Counted from the stretch's first letter, positions 1 to 6,571 are shown. The stretch is DNA of 10,650 nucleotides from a bacterium (GCA_021158595.1 JAGGUF010000029.1:1-10650); one strand, 5' to 3'. Numbers and translations: made by a program. The notes: generated from the letters alone by a model not told the origin.

Positions 1-1460
1 AAGTTTTCAGTAGTTATCCCAGAGGATTTACACCAGTCCATAGCGGTAAAAAAACTATCACCGTTACAACCATGCGTAGAAGCACAAGCAACCAAATCCT
101 GTTCAGAGAGATCAAGATCTAAGTGTTGGTTATAATATAAATTAACCATAGCCTCTATTGCTCCTATCGTTGCAAAGGCCCAACAACTACCACAGAGACC
201 TTGGTTTTTTACCGATGTAAGCCAGTTTTCTCCGTGTTTATTTCTCCAGTCAAAAGATTTTGGAAGACTAGAGTCAAGAGATTGATTTTTCAATTTGGAA
301 GATCGAGAGATTTCAAATATCCCTCCTTTGTAATATTCCAAGCCTGCAAGATTTGGCAATTTTTTTGCGCCAAAAAGCATTTTTTTCTCTGCATAAGAAT
401 ATTTTGCTACAGAAGTTAAGCCTGCCTGCCACCTGAGATTGTGTTTTTTTATGTAATCATTAATTTTTTGAATTTTAGCCTCCTCTTGTTTTAAATCAAG
501 TTGCTTTCTGTATTCTTCTGTTCCTAATGTAAAAACTTCAGGTTTTAATTGAGATTGATCCTCCACAGTAAATATTTTTTCTACATTAATTCTTGCTTTA
601 TAAAGCTCTACATCTACAGATTTTGGCATCACTCCATTTAAAACGCAGGTTTCGTCACACCAATTTTCAAAAGAAAAAGAACCAGAATCATACGGCCCAT
701 AAGCCTCATACACAAGATACTCCTTATTATTTTTGTCAGTAAAGATTACTCTTACAAAACTTTTTGGAGATTCAAGAAAAACAGTTGCAGAAATAGATAA
801 GGCGTAGATTGGCTTTGTATGAAAAGTGAAAATATTCCCGTCCGAGGAAAAAGTTTGGTTGATTGTTAAAGAATTTAGACTTGAAGGATTTTGGGCCTGG
901 GGTTGAAAAACCGAAGGTGTCATCACCACAGTAGGAGGGGGTAAAGAAGGAGTGGTTGTTCCTCCAACCTCACATTCAATCGTAAAAAATCCATTCTGCC
1001 ACCAGTCACGATAAATATTTTCTGTCCATTGGGCAAGTCCAATGCTTGAAAGGAATAATCCTACCAGAGAATAAGAAGCATAGATCAATACCAATCCAAT
1101 TATTACTGATTTAATAATCCTTTTAGCCCATGAAATTGTTTGAGGATTATCCATTGAGACAATAAATAACACACCTCCCAGAATGAGTAAGAACAAGGCT
1201 ACAGGAGGAACAAGTCGGAAAATAACAAAATCTACTATATTGTCAAGGAGAATGAAAAAATCACACAAAGTGCAAGGACAACAAGGAGTGCCACAAGGAA
1301 CAAGCCCTTGCTGAGGACAACAAGCTTGAACTCTTTCGCCGGGTTGACAATCAGTACCTACTCTACAGTGTTGCGCATAAAGCGGAAGAGGAAGAAGAAA
1401 GACAAAAAATAACAGGAGGCAAAAAGAAAAAATTAATTTTATCTTCACTCTTTTTTGCAT
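1..1460 (-). CDS. Signal peptide + Cys-rich + VirB2-like two-helix module fused to papain-family (C1A) protease, 3' end cut by window
   Basis: 486 residues are visible, running open into the left edge. Residues 1-29 form a Sec signal (KRVKIK, a hydrophobic core, then PLYA). Residues 32-66 hold nine cysteines. Helices at about 67-102 and 115-141, with GGVLFIVSM before the second, resemble the VirB2/TrbC-like pilin proteins common in Patescibacteria. A Pro/Thr-rich linker (about 165-190) and a beta-rich domain follow. Residues about 325-360 (YIKKHN, then AGLTSVAKYS) look like an I29 inhibitor propeptide. The mature protease begins near LPKSFDWR and has VKNQGLCGSCWAF, with oxyanion-hole Gln420 and catalytic Cys426. 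The catalytic His and Asn would lie beyond the edge. The ATG at 1460 is the first in frame after a stop (1467-1469) and has no Shine-Dalgarno. The likely role is a surface or secreted cysteine protease. The protease call is firm; the pilin-like call is from pattern only. Confidence 0.88.
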   Translation of the reverse strand, partial: MQKRVKIKLIFSFCLLLFFVFLLPLPLYAQHCRVGTDCQPGERVQACCPQQGLVPCGTPCCPCTLCDFFILLDNIVDFVIFRLVPPVALFLLILGGVLFIVSMDNPQTISWAKRIIKSVIIGLVLIYASYSLVGLFLSSIGLAQWTENIYRDWWQNGFFTIECEVGGTTTPSLPPPTVVMTPSVFQPQAQNPSSLNSLTINQTFSSDGNIFTFHTKPIYALSISATVFLESPKSFVRVIFTDKNNKEYLVYEAYGPYDSGSFSFENWCDETCVLNGVMPKSVDVELYKARINVEKIFTVEDQSQLKPEVFTLGTEEYRKQLDLKQEEAKIQKINDYIKKHNLRWQAGLTSVAKYSYAEKKMLFGAKKLPNLAGLEYYKGGIFEISRSSKLKNQSLDSSLPKSFDWRNKHGENWLTSVKNQGLCGSCWAFATIGAIEAMVNLYYNQHLDLDLSEQDLVACASTHGCNGDSFFTAMDWCKSSGITTEN

Positions 1461-1510
1461 TAATTTTTACACTTTTATGCTTTTGACTTTTGCATTTTGC
1501 ATTAAATTTA

Positions 1511-1584
1511 CGCCCCCGGCAGGACTCGAACCCGCAACCTGGTGGTCCGAAGCCACCCGCTCTATCCAGTTGAGCTACGGGGGC
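1511..1584 (-). tRNA. tRNA-Arg(TCG)
   Basis: On the minus strand a full cloverleaf folds: acceptor GCCCCCG with CGGGGGC, D-stem GCTC/GAGC, anticodon stem GGTGG/CCACC with loop CTTCGGA (anticodon TCG, reading CGA), and T-arm GCGGG-TTCGAGT-CCTGC. The discriminator base is G and CCA is not encoded. It lies 50 bases upstream of the protease gene on the same strand and may share its transcript. Confidence 0.95.
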
Positions 1585-1616
1585 AGAATAATTTTTTATA
1601 ATCAAGTTCGATTTTT

Positions 1617-1645
1617 ATTGTACAAAAATAATTGAAAAATGGCAA
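1617..1645 (-). promoter_or_regulatory. Promoter for tRNA-Arg (and possibly the protease)
   Basis: Minus-strand TTGCCA (1645-1640), a 17-base spacer and TACAAT (1622-1617), each one mismatch from consensus. The start would fall near 1610, about 26 bases before the tRNA. Confidence 0.65.
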
Positions 1646-1660
1646 TACATAAATTATAAT
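1632..1660 (+). promoter_or_regulatory. Promoter for cca
   Basis: TTGAAA (1632-1637), a 17-base spacer and a perfect TATAAT (1655-1660). The start would fall near 1667, about 20 bases before the cca ATG. Its spacer contains the -35 box of the minus-strand promoter. Confidence 0.75.
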
Positions 1661-1686
1661 GCAAAATGCAAAAGTAAAAAGATAAA

Positions 1687-3204
1687 ATGAAAAAAATCAA
1701 ATTTAAAATTCCAAAAGATGTAGTTGAGGTAGTAAAGAAACTAGAAGAGAATGGTTTTGAAGCCTATATTGTAGGAGGCTGTGTGAGAGATTTGTTAAGG
1801 GGAGTGGAGCCCCAAGACTGGGATGTTGCTACCAATGCAAAACCACAAGAGATAGCCAAGCTTTTTCCTAAAAATTTTATTGACAATAAGTTTGGAACAG
1901 TAACGGTGTTGACTGATTCAAAAAATCCTCGGCTAAAAGAAATAGAAATAACCACCTTTAGAATAGAGGAAGAATATTCAGATAAACGTCATCCTGACAA
2001 AGTTAGGTGGGCTAAAACAATTGAGGAGGATTTAGCGAGAAGAGATTTTACCATCAACGCAATGGCAATAAAGCTATCTCAAATCTCAAATGTCAAATCT
2101 CAAAACCAAAATTTTCAATTTACATCCAAAGAAGCTAAAATTATTGATCCATTTGGGGGGCAGGAAGATTTGAAAAGGAAGATTATTAGGGCAGTAGGGG
2201 ATCCGGATCAGAGATTTAAAGAAGACGCTTTAAGATTGATGAGAGCAGTTAGATTTGCAACTACTTTAGATTTTCAAATAGAAAAGAAAACTTTTGAAGC
2301 AATTAAGAGAAATGCTGGACTTTTGGAATTTATTTCCAAAGAAAGGATAAGAGACGAATTTTTAAAAATTATTATGTCCAAAAATGCAGCAAAAGGCATT
2401 GAGCTTTTAAGAAAAACAGGACTTTTGAAATTTATTATTCCCGAACTTTTAGAGGGTTATAAAGTAAGTCAGAATAAACACCATATTTACGATGTTTATG
2501 AACATTCTCTTCGCTCATTAGATTATGCAGCAAAAAAAGGTTTTAACAAATATGTAAGATTAGCAGCGCTTTTGCATGATATAGCCAAACCAAGAACTAA
2601 AAGAGGAGAAGGGCCGGATGCTACTTTTTATGGTCATGAAGTTGTGGGAGCAAAAATGACTGCCCAGATTTTAAATCGGCTTCGTTTTCCTAAAAAAGAT
2701 ATAGAGAAAATAGTTAAATTGGTAAGATATCATTTGTTTTACTATAATGTTGGAGAGGTGACCGAATCTTCAGTGAGAAGGTTATTAAGGAAAGTGGGCA
2801 AAGAAAACATTCAAGAACTTGTCCAATTACGGATGGCTGACCGCATTGGCTCAGGATGTCCGAAAGCGCTTCCATATCGGTTAAGACATTTCTTGTATGT
2901 AGTAGATAAGGTATCTCAGGATCCAATTGATACAAGAATGCTAAAAATAGACGGACACACCATTATGGACATTTTAAAAATCAAGCCAGGACCAAAAATC
3001 GGTCAGATTATGGACATTTTATTGTCCGAAGTTTTAGAAGATCCCCAAAAGAACACAGCAGAATATTTAAAAAAGAAAGTTCAAGAATTAGGAAATTTGA
3101 GCGATGAAGAATTAAAAGAAAAAGCTAAAGAGGCAAGAAAAAAGATTAATCAGATTATTGAGAAAAGAGACGAGATGACAAAGAGGAAGTATTGGGTTAG
3201 TTGA
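1687..3204 (+). CDS. cca: CCA-adding enzyme / poly(A) polymerase family nucleotidyltransferase with HD domain
   Basis: Adds or repairs the 3'-CCA of tRNAs in the cytoplasm, using CTP and ATP. The class II nucleotidyltransferase head is clear: GGCVRD (30-35), the catalytic pair in DWD (44-46) and RRDFTINAMA (118-127). The neck follows with DPFGGQEDL and RAVRFA. An HD phosphohydrolase-like domain comes next: YEHS (His273), LLHDIAK (His297-Asp298) and GHE (His317). The tail has the usual IDGHTIMDIL and KPGPKIGQI block, then a charged helix. At 505 residues it fits bacterial CCA enzymes with an HD domain. Residues about 130-147 are an extra Asn/Gln/Ser-rich stretch, coded by a phrase repeat. No Shine-Dalgarno precedes the ATG, and the mRNA leader would be only about 20 bases. 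All tRNA genes here lack encoded CCA, so the enzyme would be essential. Whether it adds CCA or only A's cannot be settled by eye. Confidence 0.95.
   Translation: MKKIKFKIPKDVVEVVKKLEENGFEAYIVGGCVRDLLRGVEPQDWDVATNAKPQEIAKLFPKNFIDNKFGTVTVLTDSKNPRLKEIEITTFRIEEEYSDKRHPDKVRWAKTIEEDLARRDFTINAMAIKLSQISNVKSQNQNFQFTSKEAKIIDPFGGQEDLKRKIIRAVGDPDQRFKEDALRLMRAVRFATTLDFQIEKKTFEAIKRNAGLLEFISKERIRDEFLKIIMSKNAAKGIELLRKTGLLKFIIPELLEGYKVSQNKHHIYDVYEHSLRSLDYAAKKGFNKYVRLAALLHDIAKPRTKRGEGPDATFYGHEVVGAKMTAQILNRLRFPKKDIEKIVKLVRYHLFYYNVGEVTESSVRRLLRKVGKENIQELVQLRMADRIGSGCPKALPYRLRHFLYVVDKVSQDPIDTRMLKIDGHTIMDILKIKPGPKIGQIMDILLSEVLEDPQKNTAEYLKKKVQELGNLSDEELKEKAKEARKKINQIIEKRDEMTKRKYWVS
2076..2120 (+). repeat. Phrase repeat inside cca
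   Basis: Tandem degenerate units of TCTCAAAT / GTCAAAT / TCTCAAAA type, coding for a low-complexity Ser/Asn/Gln stretch between the RRDFTINAMA motif and the DPFGG motif. Close relatives normally have only a short loop here. It resembles the TCAAAT units of the intergenic field at 3281-3310. Confidence 0.6.
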
Positions 3205-3310
3205 CAGGTTGACAATTGACTAATTGATAGATTGACAGATTGACTAATTGACAATTGACTGATTAGCCAACTAGCCAACTAGTCAAATAGTCAATTGTCA
3301 AATGGTCAAA
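3201..3310 (+). repeat. TTGAC-rich intergenic repeat field with inverted copies
   Basis: Degenerate short phrases (TTGACAATTGACTAATTGA, ATTGACAGATTGAC, GCCAACTA, GTCAAATA) fill the gap between cca and tRNA-Pro and overlap the cca stop. TTGACAATTGACTA at 3209-3222, repeated to 13 bases at 3248-3260, is the exact inverse of TAGTCAATTGTCAA at 3288-3301, so a 14-bp hairpin is possible. No T-run follows it, so it is not a typical terminator. Confidence 0.75.
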
Positions 3311-3320
3311 TAGCTATTCT

Positions 3321-3391
3321 CGGGGAGTGGTGTAATGGAAGCACACGTCCTTCGGGAGGACGCAGACCGGGTTCAAATCCCGGCTCCCCGA
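3321..3391 (+). tRNA. tRNA-Pro(CGG)
   Basis: Acceptor CGGGGAG with CTCCCCG (C1-G72 as usual for tRNA-Pro), anticodon stem CGTCC/GGACG with loop TTCGGGA (anticodon CGG), T-arm CCGGG-TTCAAAT-CCCGG and discriminator A. CCA is not encoded: the bases after the discriminator are CAA. Confidence 0.95.
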
Positions 3392-3425
3392 CAATTTTCC
3401 CCAAGTTTTCCACAGATGTGAATTA

Positions 3426-3453
3426 TTGACACTCCGTTTTAATTAGTAATAAT
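3426..3453 (+). promoter_or_regulatory. Promoter for the Fur/PerR-family gene
   Basis: Perfect TTGACA (3426-3431), a 16-base spacer and AATAAT (3448-3453). The start would fall near 3460, giving a leader of about 18 bases without a Shine-Dalgarno. Confidence 0.6.
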
Positions 3454-3460
3454 TCCTAAT
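3442..3460. promoter_or_regulatory. Candidate PerR/Fur-type operator
   Basis: ATTAGTAAT-A-ATTCCTAAT is a 9-1-9 palindrome with one mismatched pair. Its AAT-N-ATT core and spacing resemble the known 7-1-7 PerR box of Gram-positive bacteria. It covers the -10 box and the likely start site of the regulator gene, which suggests autorepression. That function is inference. Confidence 0.45.
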
Positions 3461-3477
3461 AGAAATTAGGTTTTTTT
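3455..3477 (+). terminator. Terminator-like hairpin before the Fur/PerR gene
   Basis: CCTAAT-AGAA-ATTAGG followed by seven T's that end directly at the ATG. It would stop transcription coming from tRNA-Pro. A transcript starting near 3460 lacks the 5' arm and so escapes it. The stem is only six pairs and AT-rich, so strength is uncertain. Confidence 0.45.
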
Positions 3478-3849
3478 ATGATTCAAGAAAGATTTACTTC
3501 TCAAAAAAAGCTTATTTTAGAACTTGTAAAAAAATCATCCTCCCATCCTACAGCTCAGGAGGTTTATTATGAAGTAAAAAAACATCTTCCTCGTATAAGC
3601 AAAGCAACGGTTTATCGAATTCTTAAAAACTTTACAAAAAAAGGATTAATTAAAGAAATTCCTTTAAAAACATCTCGCTTTGACGGAGATGTCTCTCCTC
3701 ATGCTCATTTTGTTTGTGTTAAGTGCGGAAAAATTTATAATCTTTTTGAAAAAACCCTGATCTCCTTTCCAGATATTGAAATAGGGCGTGTTTTAAGGGT
3801 TGAAACTGTAATTTATGGAGTATGTAAAGAGTGCGAAGAAAAAGCATAA
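3478..3849 (+). CDS. Fur-family metal-dependent regulator, PerR-like
   Basis: A 123-residue DNA-binding repressor. The winged helix spans about 5-60, with the recognition segment ISKATVYRILKNF. The metal and dimer domain follows. The core matches Bacillus PerR closely: SHPTA (His23), SRFD (Asp69) and PHAH (His75, His77) would form the regulatory metal site. Cys80/Cys83 (CVKCG) and Cys116/Cys119 (CKEC) would hold structural zinc. Residue 88 is Asn where PerR has Asp104, a regulatory ligand, so peroxide sensing may be changed or lost. The N-terminus is short. The ATG directly follows a T-run and has no Shine-Dalgarno. The family call is firm; peroxide versus iron or zinc sensing is open. Confidence 0.9.
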   Translation: MIQERFTSQKKLILELVKKSSSHPTAQEVYYEVKKHLPRISKATVYRILKNFTKKGLIKEIPLKTSRFDGDVSPHAHFVCVKCGKIYNLFEKTLISFPDIEIGRVLRVETVIYGVCKECEEKA

Positions 3850-3858
3850 ATTCTTCTT

Positions 3859-3887
3859 TTGTGAAAATAAAAAATTAATGGTAGAAT
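3859..3887 (+). promoter_or_regulatory. Promoter for the zinc-ribbon protein gene
   Basis: TTGTGA (3859-3864), a 17-base spacer and TAGAAT (3882-3887). The start would fall near 3894, about 22 bases before the ATG. Confidence 0.6.
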
Positions 3888-3915
3888 TGAAATGACAAAT
3901 TAGTTTTATTTCAAG

Positions 3916-4419
3916 ATGGCAAAAAAATTTATTCCAAAACTTCTACCCTGGCATTTTCCTAAGAAAAAAAGTGAAGAAGGAGAGAAAGGCAAAAAGGATA
4001 TTATTGTCTGTCCTGAATGTGAAGCTTTTTATTGGTATAAATCGTGGCATCACTCACTTGATGAATATCCTGAGCTTAGAGAAAATAAAGAAGTTAAATT
4101 TGAACTTTGTCCTGCCTGTAAAATGACCAAAGAAGGAAAGTTTGAAGGAGAAGTAATTTTGGAGAATGTGCCTGAGAAAATTAGAGAAGAGTTAGTTAAT
4201 TTTATTAATAATTTCAATGAAGAGGAAAATAGAAGAGATCCATTAGCAAGGATTATTTCAGTAGAAGATATAGCAAAAGGGATGATAAGGGTTACATTTA
4301 CTCAAAACCAGCTTGCCAAGAAATTAGCAAAAAGACTGAAAAAGACTTACAAAACCCAAAATAGGATAATTTTTTCCAAAAAAGACAAGACAATTCGCGC
4401 TTTTTGTGTATTTGGTTGA
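3916..4419 (+). CDS. NMD3-like / BCAM0308-type zinc-ribbon protein
   Basis: 167 residues. After a basic N-terminus, two CxxC knuckles (CPEC at about 32-35 and CPAC at about 65-68) flank a YWYKSWHH segment. The later part has an LxNVPEKIREELVNFINNFNEEE helix, DPLARIISVEDI, and a basic C-terminal block beginning IRVTFTQNQLAKKLAKRLKK. This order resembles the small bacterial proteins annotated as BCAM0308 family, related to the zinc part of archaeal/eukaryotic NMD3. Their role is not established; binding to RNA or ribosomes is only a guess from the NMD3 likeness and the basic tail. It has its own promoter and no clear Shine-Dalgarno. No fault is visible in the reading frame. Confidence 0.7.
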   Translation: MAKKFIPKLLPWHFPKKKSEEGEKGKKDIIVCPECEAFYWYKSWHHSLDEYPELRENKEVKFELCPACKMTKEGKFEGEVILENVPEKIREELVNFINNFNEEENRRDPLARIISVEDIAKGMIRVTFTQNQLAKKLAKRLKKTYKTQNRIIFSKKDKTIRAFCVFG

Positions 4420-4444
4420 CTTTAGTGGACAAAATTTCTATGTA
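4416..4444 (+). promoter_or_regulatory. Promoter for the 143-residue hypothetical gene
   Basis: TTGACT (4416-4421), a 17-base spacer and TATGTA (4439-4444). The -35 box overlaps the stop codon of the preceding gene. The start would fall near 4451. Confidence 0.5.
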
Positions 4445-4479
4445 AATAAATGTGAGCACCTTAAAAGAAAGGAGGAAAG

Positions 4480-4911
4480 ATGGAAGTTGTAGAAAGCAAA
4501 TTGGCAAAAATAATTGCAGGAAAAGGACCAAATACCCACATCAAAGTTGTTTATATTTTCCCTTCAGTGGTTTGTAACGATAAAGCTCTTCAACTGGTAG
4601 AGTTTTTAAAAAAGAAGGGAGTTCCGATTTTTGTATTGGGAGATTGCAAAGAAGTAGAAAAATTTCAATGCGTTTCTATGCAAAGCTTTAGTTTTCAAAC
4701 AGATGAAAAATTAGTTTTAGTGGGCAGTCTTGAAGAAGCAAAGAAGGTTAAAAGAGAAAACAAAGAGGGAGATTTGAGAGTAGTTGCCTTTCCCCTAAAT
4801 CAAACTCCACAAGACCTTATGAGGTTGCGCTGGATTGTTGATCTTGTAATTCCGAAAATAATTGAATTAGATTTTCGGCTTCTTAATTTAATTCTTGTTC
4901 GATTATTTTAA
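4480..4911 (+). CDS. Hypothetical protein, 143 residues
   Basis: I do not recognise this protein. It has no signal peptide. It alternates beta-type segments (IKVVYIFPSVV, GVPIFVLGD, KLVLVGS, LRVVAFPL) with charged helices (ALQLVEFLKKKG, SLEEAKKVKRE), which suggests a small alpha/beta fold, and it ends in a hydrophobic helix rich in Leu, Ile and Val. Three cysteines are scattered (VCND, GDCKE, FQCVS) with no metal motif. It is very likely translated: AAAGGAGGAAAG sits at good spacing before the ATG, a plausible promoter lies upstream and a strong terminator follows directly. It is the only gene in the AT-rich left half with a strong ribosome site. Confidence 0.75.
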   Translation: MEVVESKLAKIIAGKGPNTHIKVVYIFPSVVCNDKALQLVEFLKKKGVPIFVLGDCKEVEKFQCVSMQSFSFQTDEKLVLVGSLEEAKKVKRENKEGDLRVVAFPLNQTPQDLMRLRWIVDLVIPKIIELDFRLLNLILVRLF

Positions 4912-4915
4912 TTTT

Positions 4916-4937
4916 GCCGCCCTCGCGGGCGGCTTTT
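4916..4937 (+). terminator. Rho-independent terminator after the hypothetical gene
   Basis: GCCGCCC-TCGC-GGGCGGC (7-bp GC stem, 4-base loop) followed by TTTT, five bases after the stop codon. Confidence 0.85.
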
Positions 4938-4991
4938 GATTAAAATTCTTCTACAAATTTATAAATTTAGGATTTTGAATTAACAATAAAA

Positions 4992-5016
4992 AGGCTGAGC
5001 CCAAAAGGCTCAGCCT
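4992..5016 (-). terminator. Rho-independent terminator of the BMP transporter operon
   Basis: Minus strand AGGCTGAGCC, loop TTTTG, GGCTCAGCCT (10-bp stem), then TTTTATTG. It begins two bases after the ATPase stop codon and faces the plus-strand terminator at 4916. Confidence 0.85.
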
Positions 5017-5018
5017 GC

Positions 5019-6557
5019 TCATTTTTGTTTTTTTTGAAAGGAGCCGCTGGTCATTAGAAATGCGATGGTATTTTTATCTGTCTCTTCTCTATCTATTACT
5101 GTTATAAGGCGTCCCTCAAACATTACTCCTATTCGGTCGCTTAAAGAGAAGATTTCGTCTAGATCTTCGGAGACAAGAAGAATTGCAACACCTTCCTCTC
5201 TTAAATCCATAAAAAGTCGCCAAGTGCGGGAGATTGCTTTTGCATCAAGGCCATGGGTAGGATATGCAGCTACCAAAAGGGTTGGTTTTTTCCATGTCTC
5301 TCTTGCCAGAAGTAGGCGCTGAATGTTTCCTCCGGATAAGATTCTAGTTTGTGAGTGCCACAAATCTGGCACAAGGGCGTCAAATTTTCTGACAATCTTT
5401 TTTGCGTGTTTTGTGATAGCGCCAATTCGCAAAAATGAGCCTTTTGAGAAGGGTGCTTCTCCTATGTCCTTCAAAACAACATTTTCTGCCACAGGCATTT
5501 GCTCAACTACTCCTATTTCTCGCCGTTTTTCTGGAATATGAGCAACACCTGCTTCTATAATCTTACGAGGATGAGCGTTTGTATAATCTTGATTATTTAT
5601 GATAACCTTTCCTTTGATGGCTTTTCTGAGCCCGGTGATAACTTCTACTAATTCGCTTTGACCGTTTCCTGCTATCCCGGCAATTCCCAAAATTTCGCCT
5701 TTTCTTATGGCAAAGGACACATCTTTTAGGGCGACCTCTCCTTTACTATTTAAAGCAGAGAGGTTTTGTACTTCCAGAACCACTTCTTTTGATGGAGTCT
5801 TCTTTCGCTCAAGTTGAGGTGGGGTGTACTCTCCAAACATCAGGCTTATCAATTCTGCTTCGTTGGTTTGAGTGGTCTTCACTGTACCCATATGTTTTCC
5901 TAATCGTAAAACAGTGATTCTATCACTTACAGCCAAGGCTTCTTCTATCTTGTGGGTGATAAAAAGAATGCTTAATCCTGAGTCAGCCATTTCTCTTAAA
6001 ATCTTAAAAAACTGTTGGGTCTCTTGTGAGATTAAAGAGGTGGGTTCGTCAAGGATAAGCACTCGAGGCTGATGAAAGAGCACTTTTAAAATCTCGGCTT
6101 TTTGCTGCTCTCCTGCTGAAAGGTCTTCTATTTTTGCCTTTAGGTCAACTCTTAATTTGAATTTCTCAAAAAGAGCGCGAAGCCTTTCTTCAATCTCTGG
6201 AATCGGCCATTTGAGATCTAAAGAGGGAAGGCCGATGGCGATATTCTCAGCCAGAGTGAAAGGGCCTACCAAAGCCAGTTCCTGATGAACCATTCCTATG
6301 CCATGTCTTAAGCCGTCTCTTGGCGATTTAAAGACAACTGGCTTTCCTTCTACAAAGATTTGCCCTTCTGTTAAGGTATAAAAGCCAGAAAGGATGTTAG
6401 CAAGAACTGTTTTGCCAGCACCATTTTCGCCAAGAAGGGCATGAATTTCTCCGGGAAAAAGAGTAATGTCTATGTGGTCTAAAACAAGATGGGTCCAAAC
6501 TCCAGCAAACCCTTTGCATATCCCTCTTCCCTCAACTATAGGGATTTGTCCGGACAT
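5019..6557 (-). CDS. BMP-family (nucleoside) ABC transporter, double ATPase subunit
   Basis: 512 residues carrying two ATP-binding domains, the usual layout of the NupO/YufO and sugar RbsA/MglA ATPases. It drives import through the two permeases from the cytoplasmic side. Domain 1 is intact: Walker A GENGAGKT (43-50), Q-loop Gln92, signature LSAGE (146-150), Walker B LILDEP (167-172) and switch His202. Domain 2 is degenerate, as is normal in this family: GIAGNGQSE (about 294-302) lacks the Walker lysine, the signature LSGGN (408-412) is kept, and Walker B reads LLVAAYPTHGLD. So one active ATP site per protein is expected. The ATG is preceded by GGAGGTGAG at good spacing, 14 bases after the permease stop. 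It is the last gene of the operon, whereas in Bacillus the ATPase comes before the permeases. Confidence 0.95.
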   Translation of the reverse strand: MSGQIPIVEGRGICKGFAGVWTHLVLDHIDITLFPGEIHALLGENGAGKTVLANILSGFYTLTEGQIFVEGKPVVFKSPRDGLRHGIGMVHQELALVGPFTLAENIAIGLPSLDLKWPIPEIEERLRALFEKFKLRVDLKAKIEDLSAGEQQKAEILKVLFHQPRVLILDEPTSLISQETQQFFKILREMADSGLSILFITHKIEEALAVSDRITVLRLGKHMGTVKTTQTNEAELISLMFGEYTPPQLERKKTPSKEVVLEVQNLSALNSKGEVALKDVSFAIRKGEILGIAGIAGNGQSELVEVITGLRKAIKGKVIINNQDYTNAHPRKIIEAGVAHIPEKRREIGVVEQMPVAENVVLKDIGEAPFSKGSFLRIGAITKHAKKIVRKFDALVPDLWHSQTRILSGGNIQRLLLARETWKKPTLLVAAYPTHGLDAKAISRTWRLFMDLREEGVAILLVSEDLDEIFSLSDRIGVMFEGRLITVIDREETDKNTIAFLMTSGSFQKKQK

Positions 6558-6571
6558 TGTGTCTCACCTCC

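Noticed and set aside
201..419. Plus-strand 72-codon frame
   Set aside because: It lies opposite the propeptide and protease coding region, which has clear family motifs on the minus strand.
1363..1605. Minus-strand 80-codon frame with SAPVAQLDRAGGFGPPG
   Set aside because: It reads through tRNA-Arg and overlaps the protease N-terminus in another frame; the peptide is the classic spurious tRNA translation.
3201..3310. CRISPR array
   Set aside because: Units are short, degenerate and contiguous, with no spacers of constant length and no cas genes.
3402..3415. DnaA box / origin (TTTTCCACAGA)
   Set aside because: A single imperfect match to TTATCCACA, with no cluster and no dnaA or dnaN nearby.
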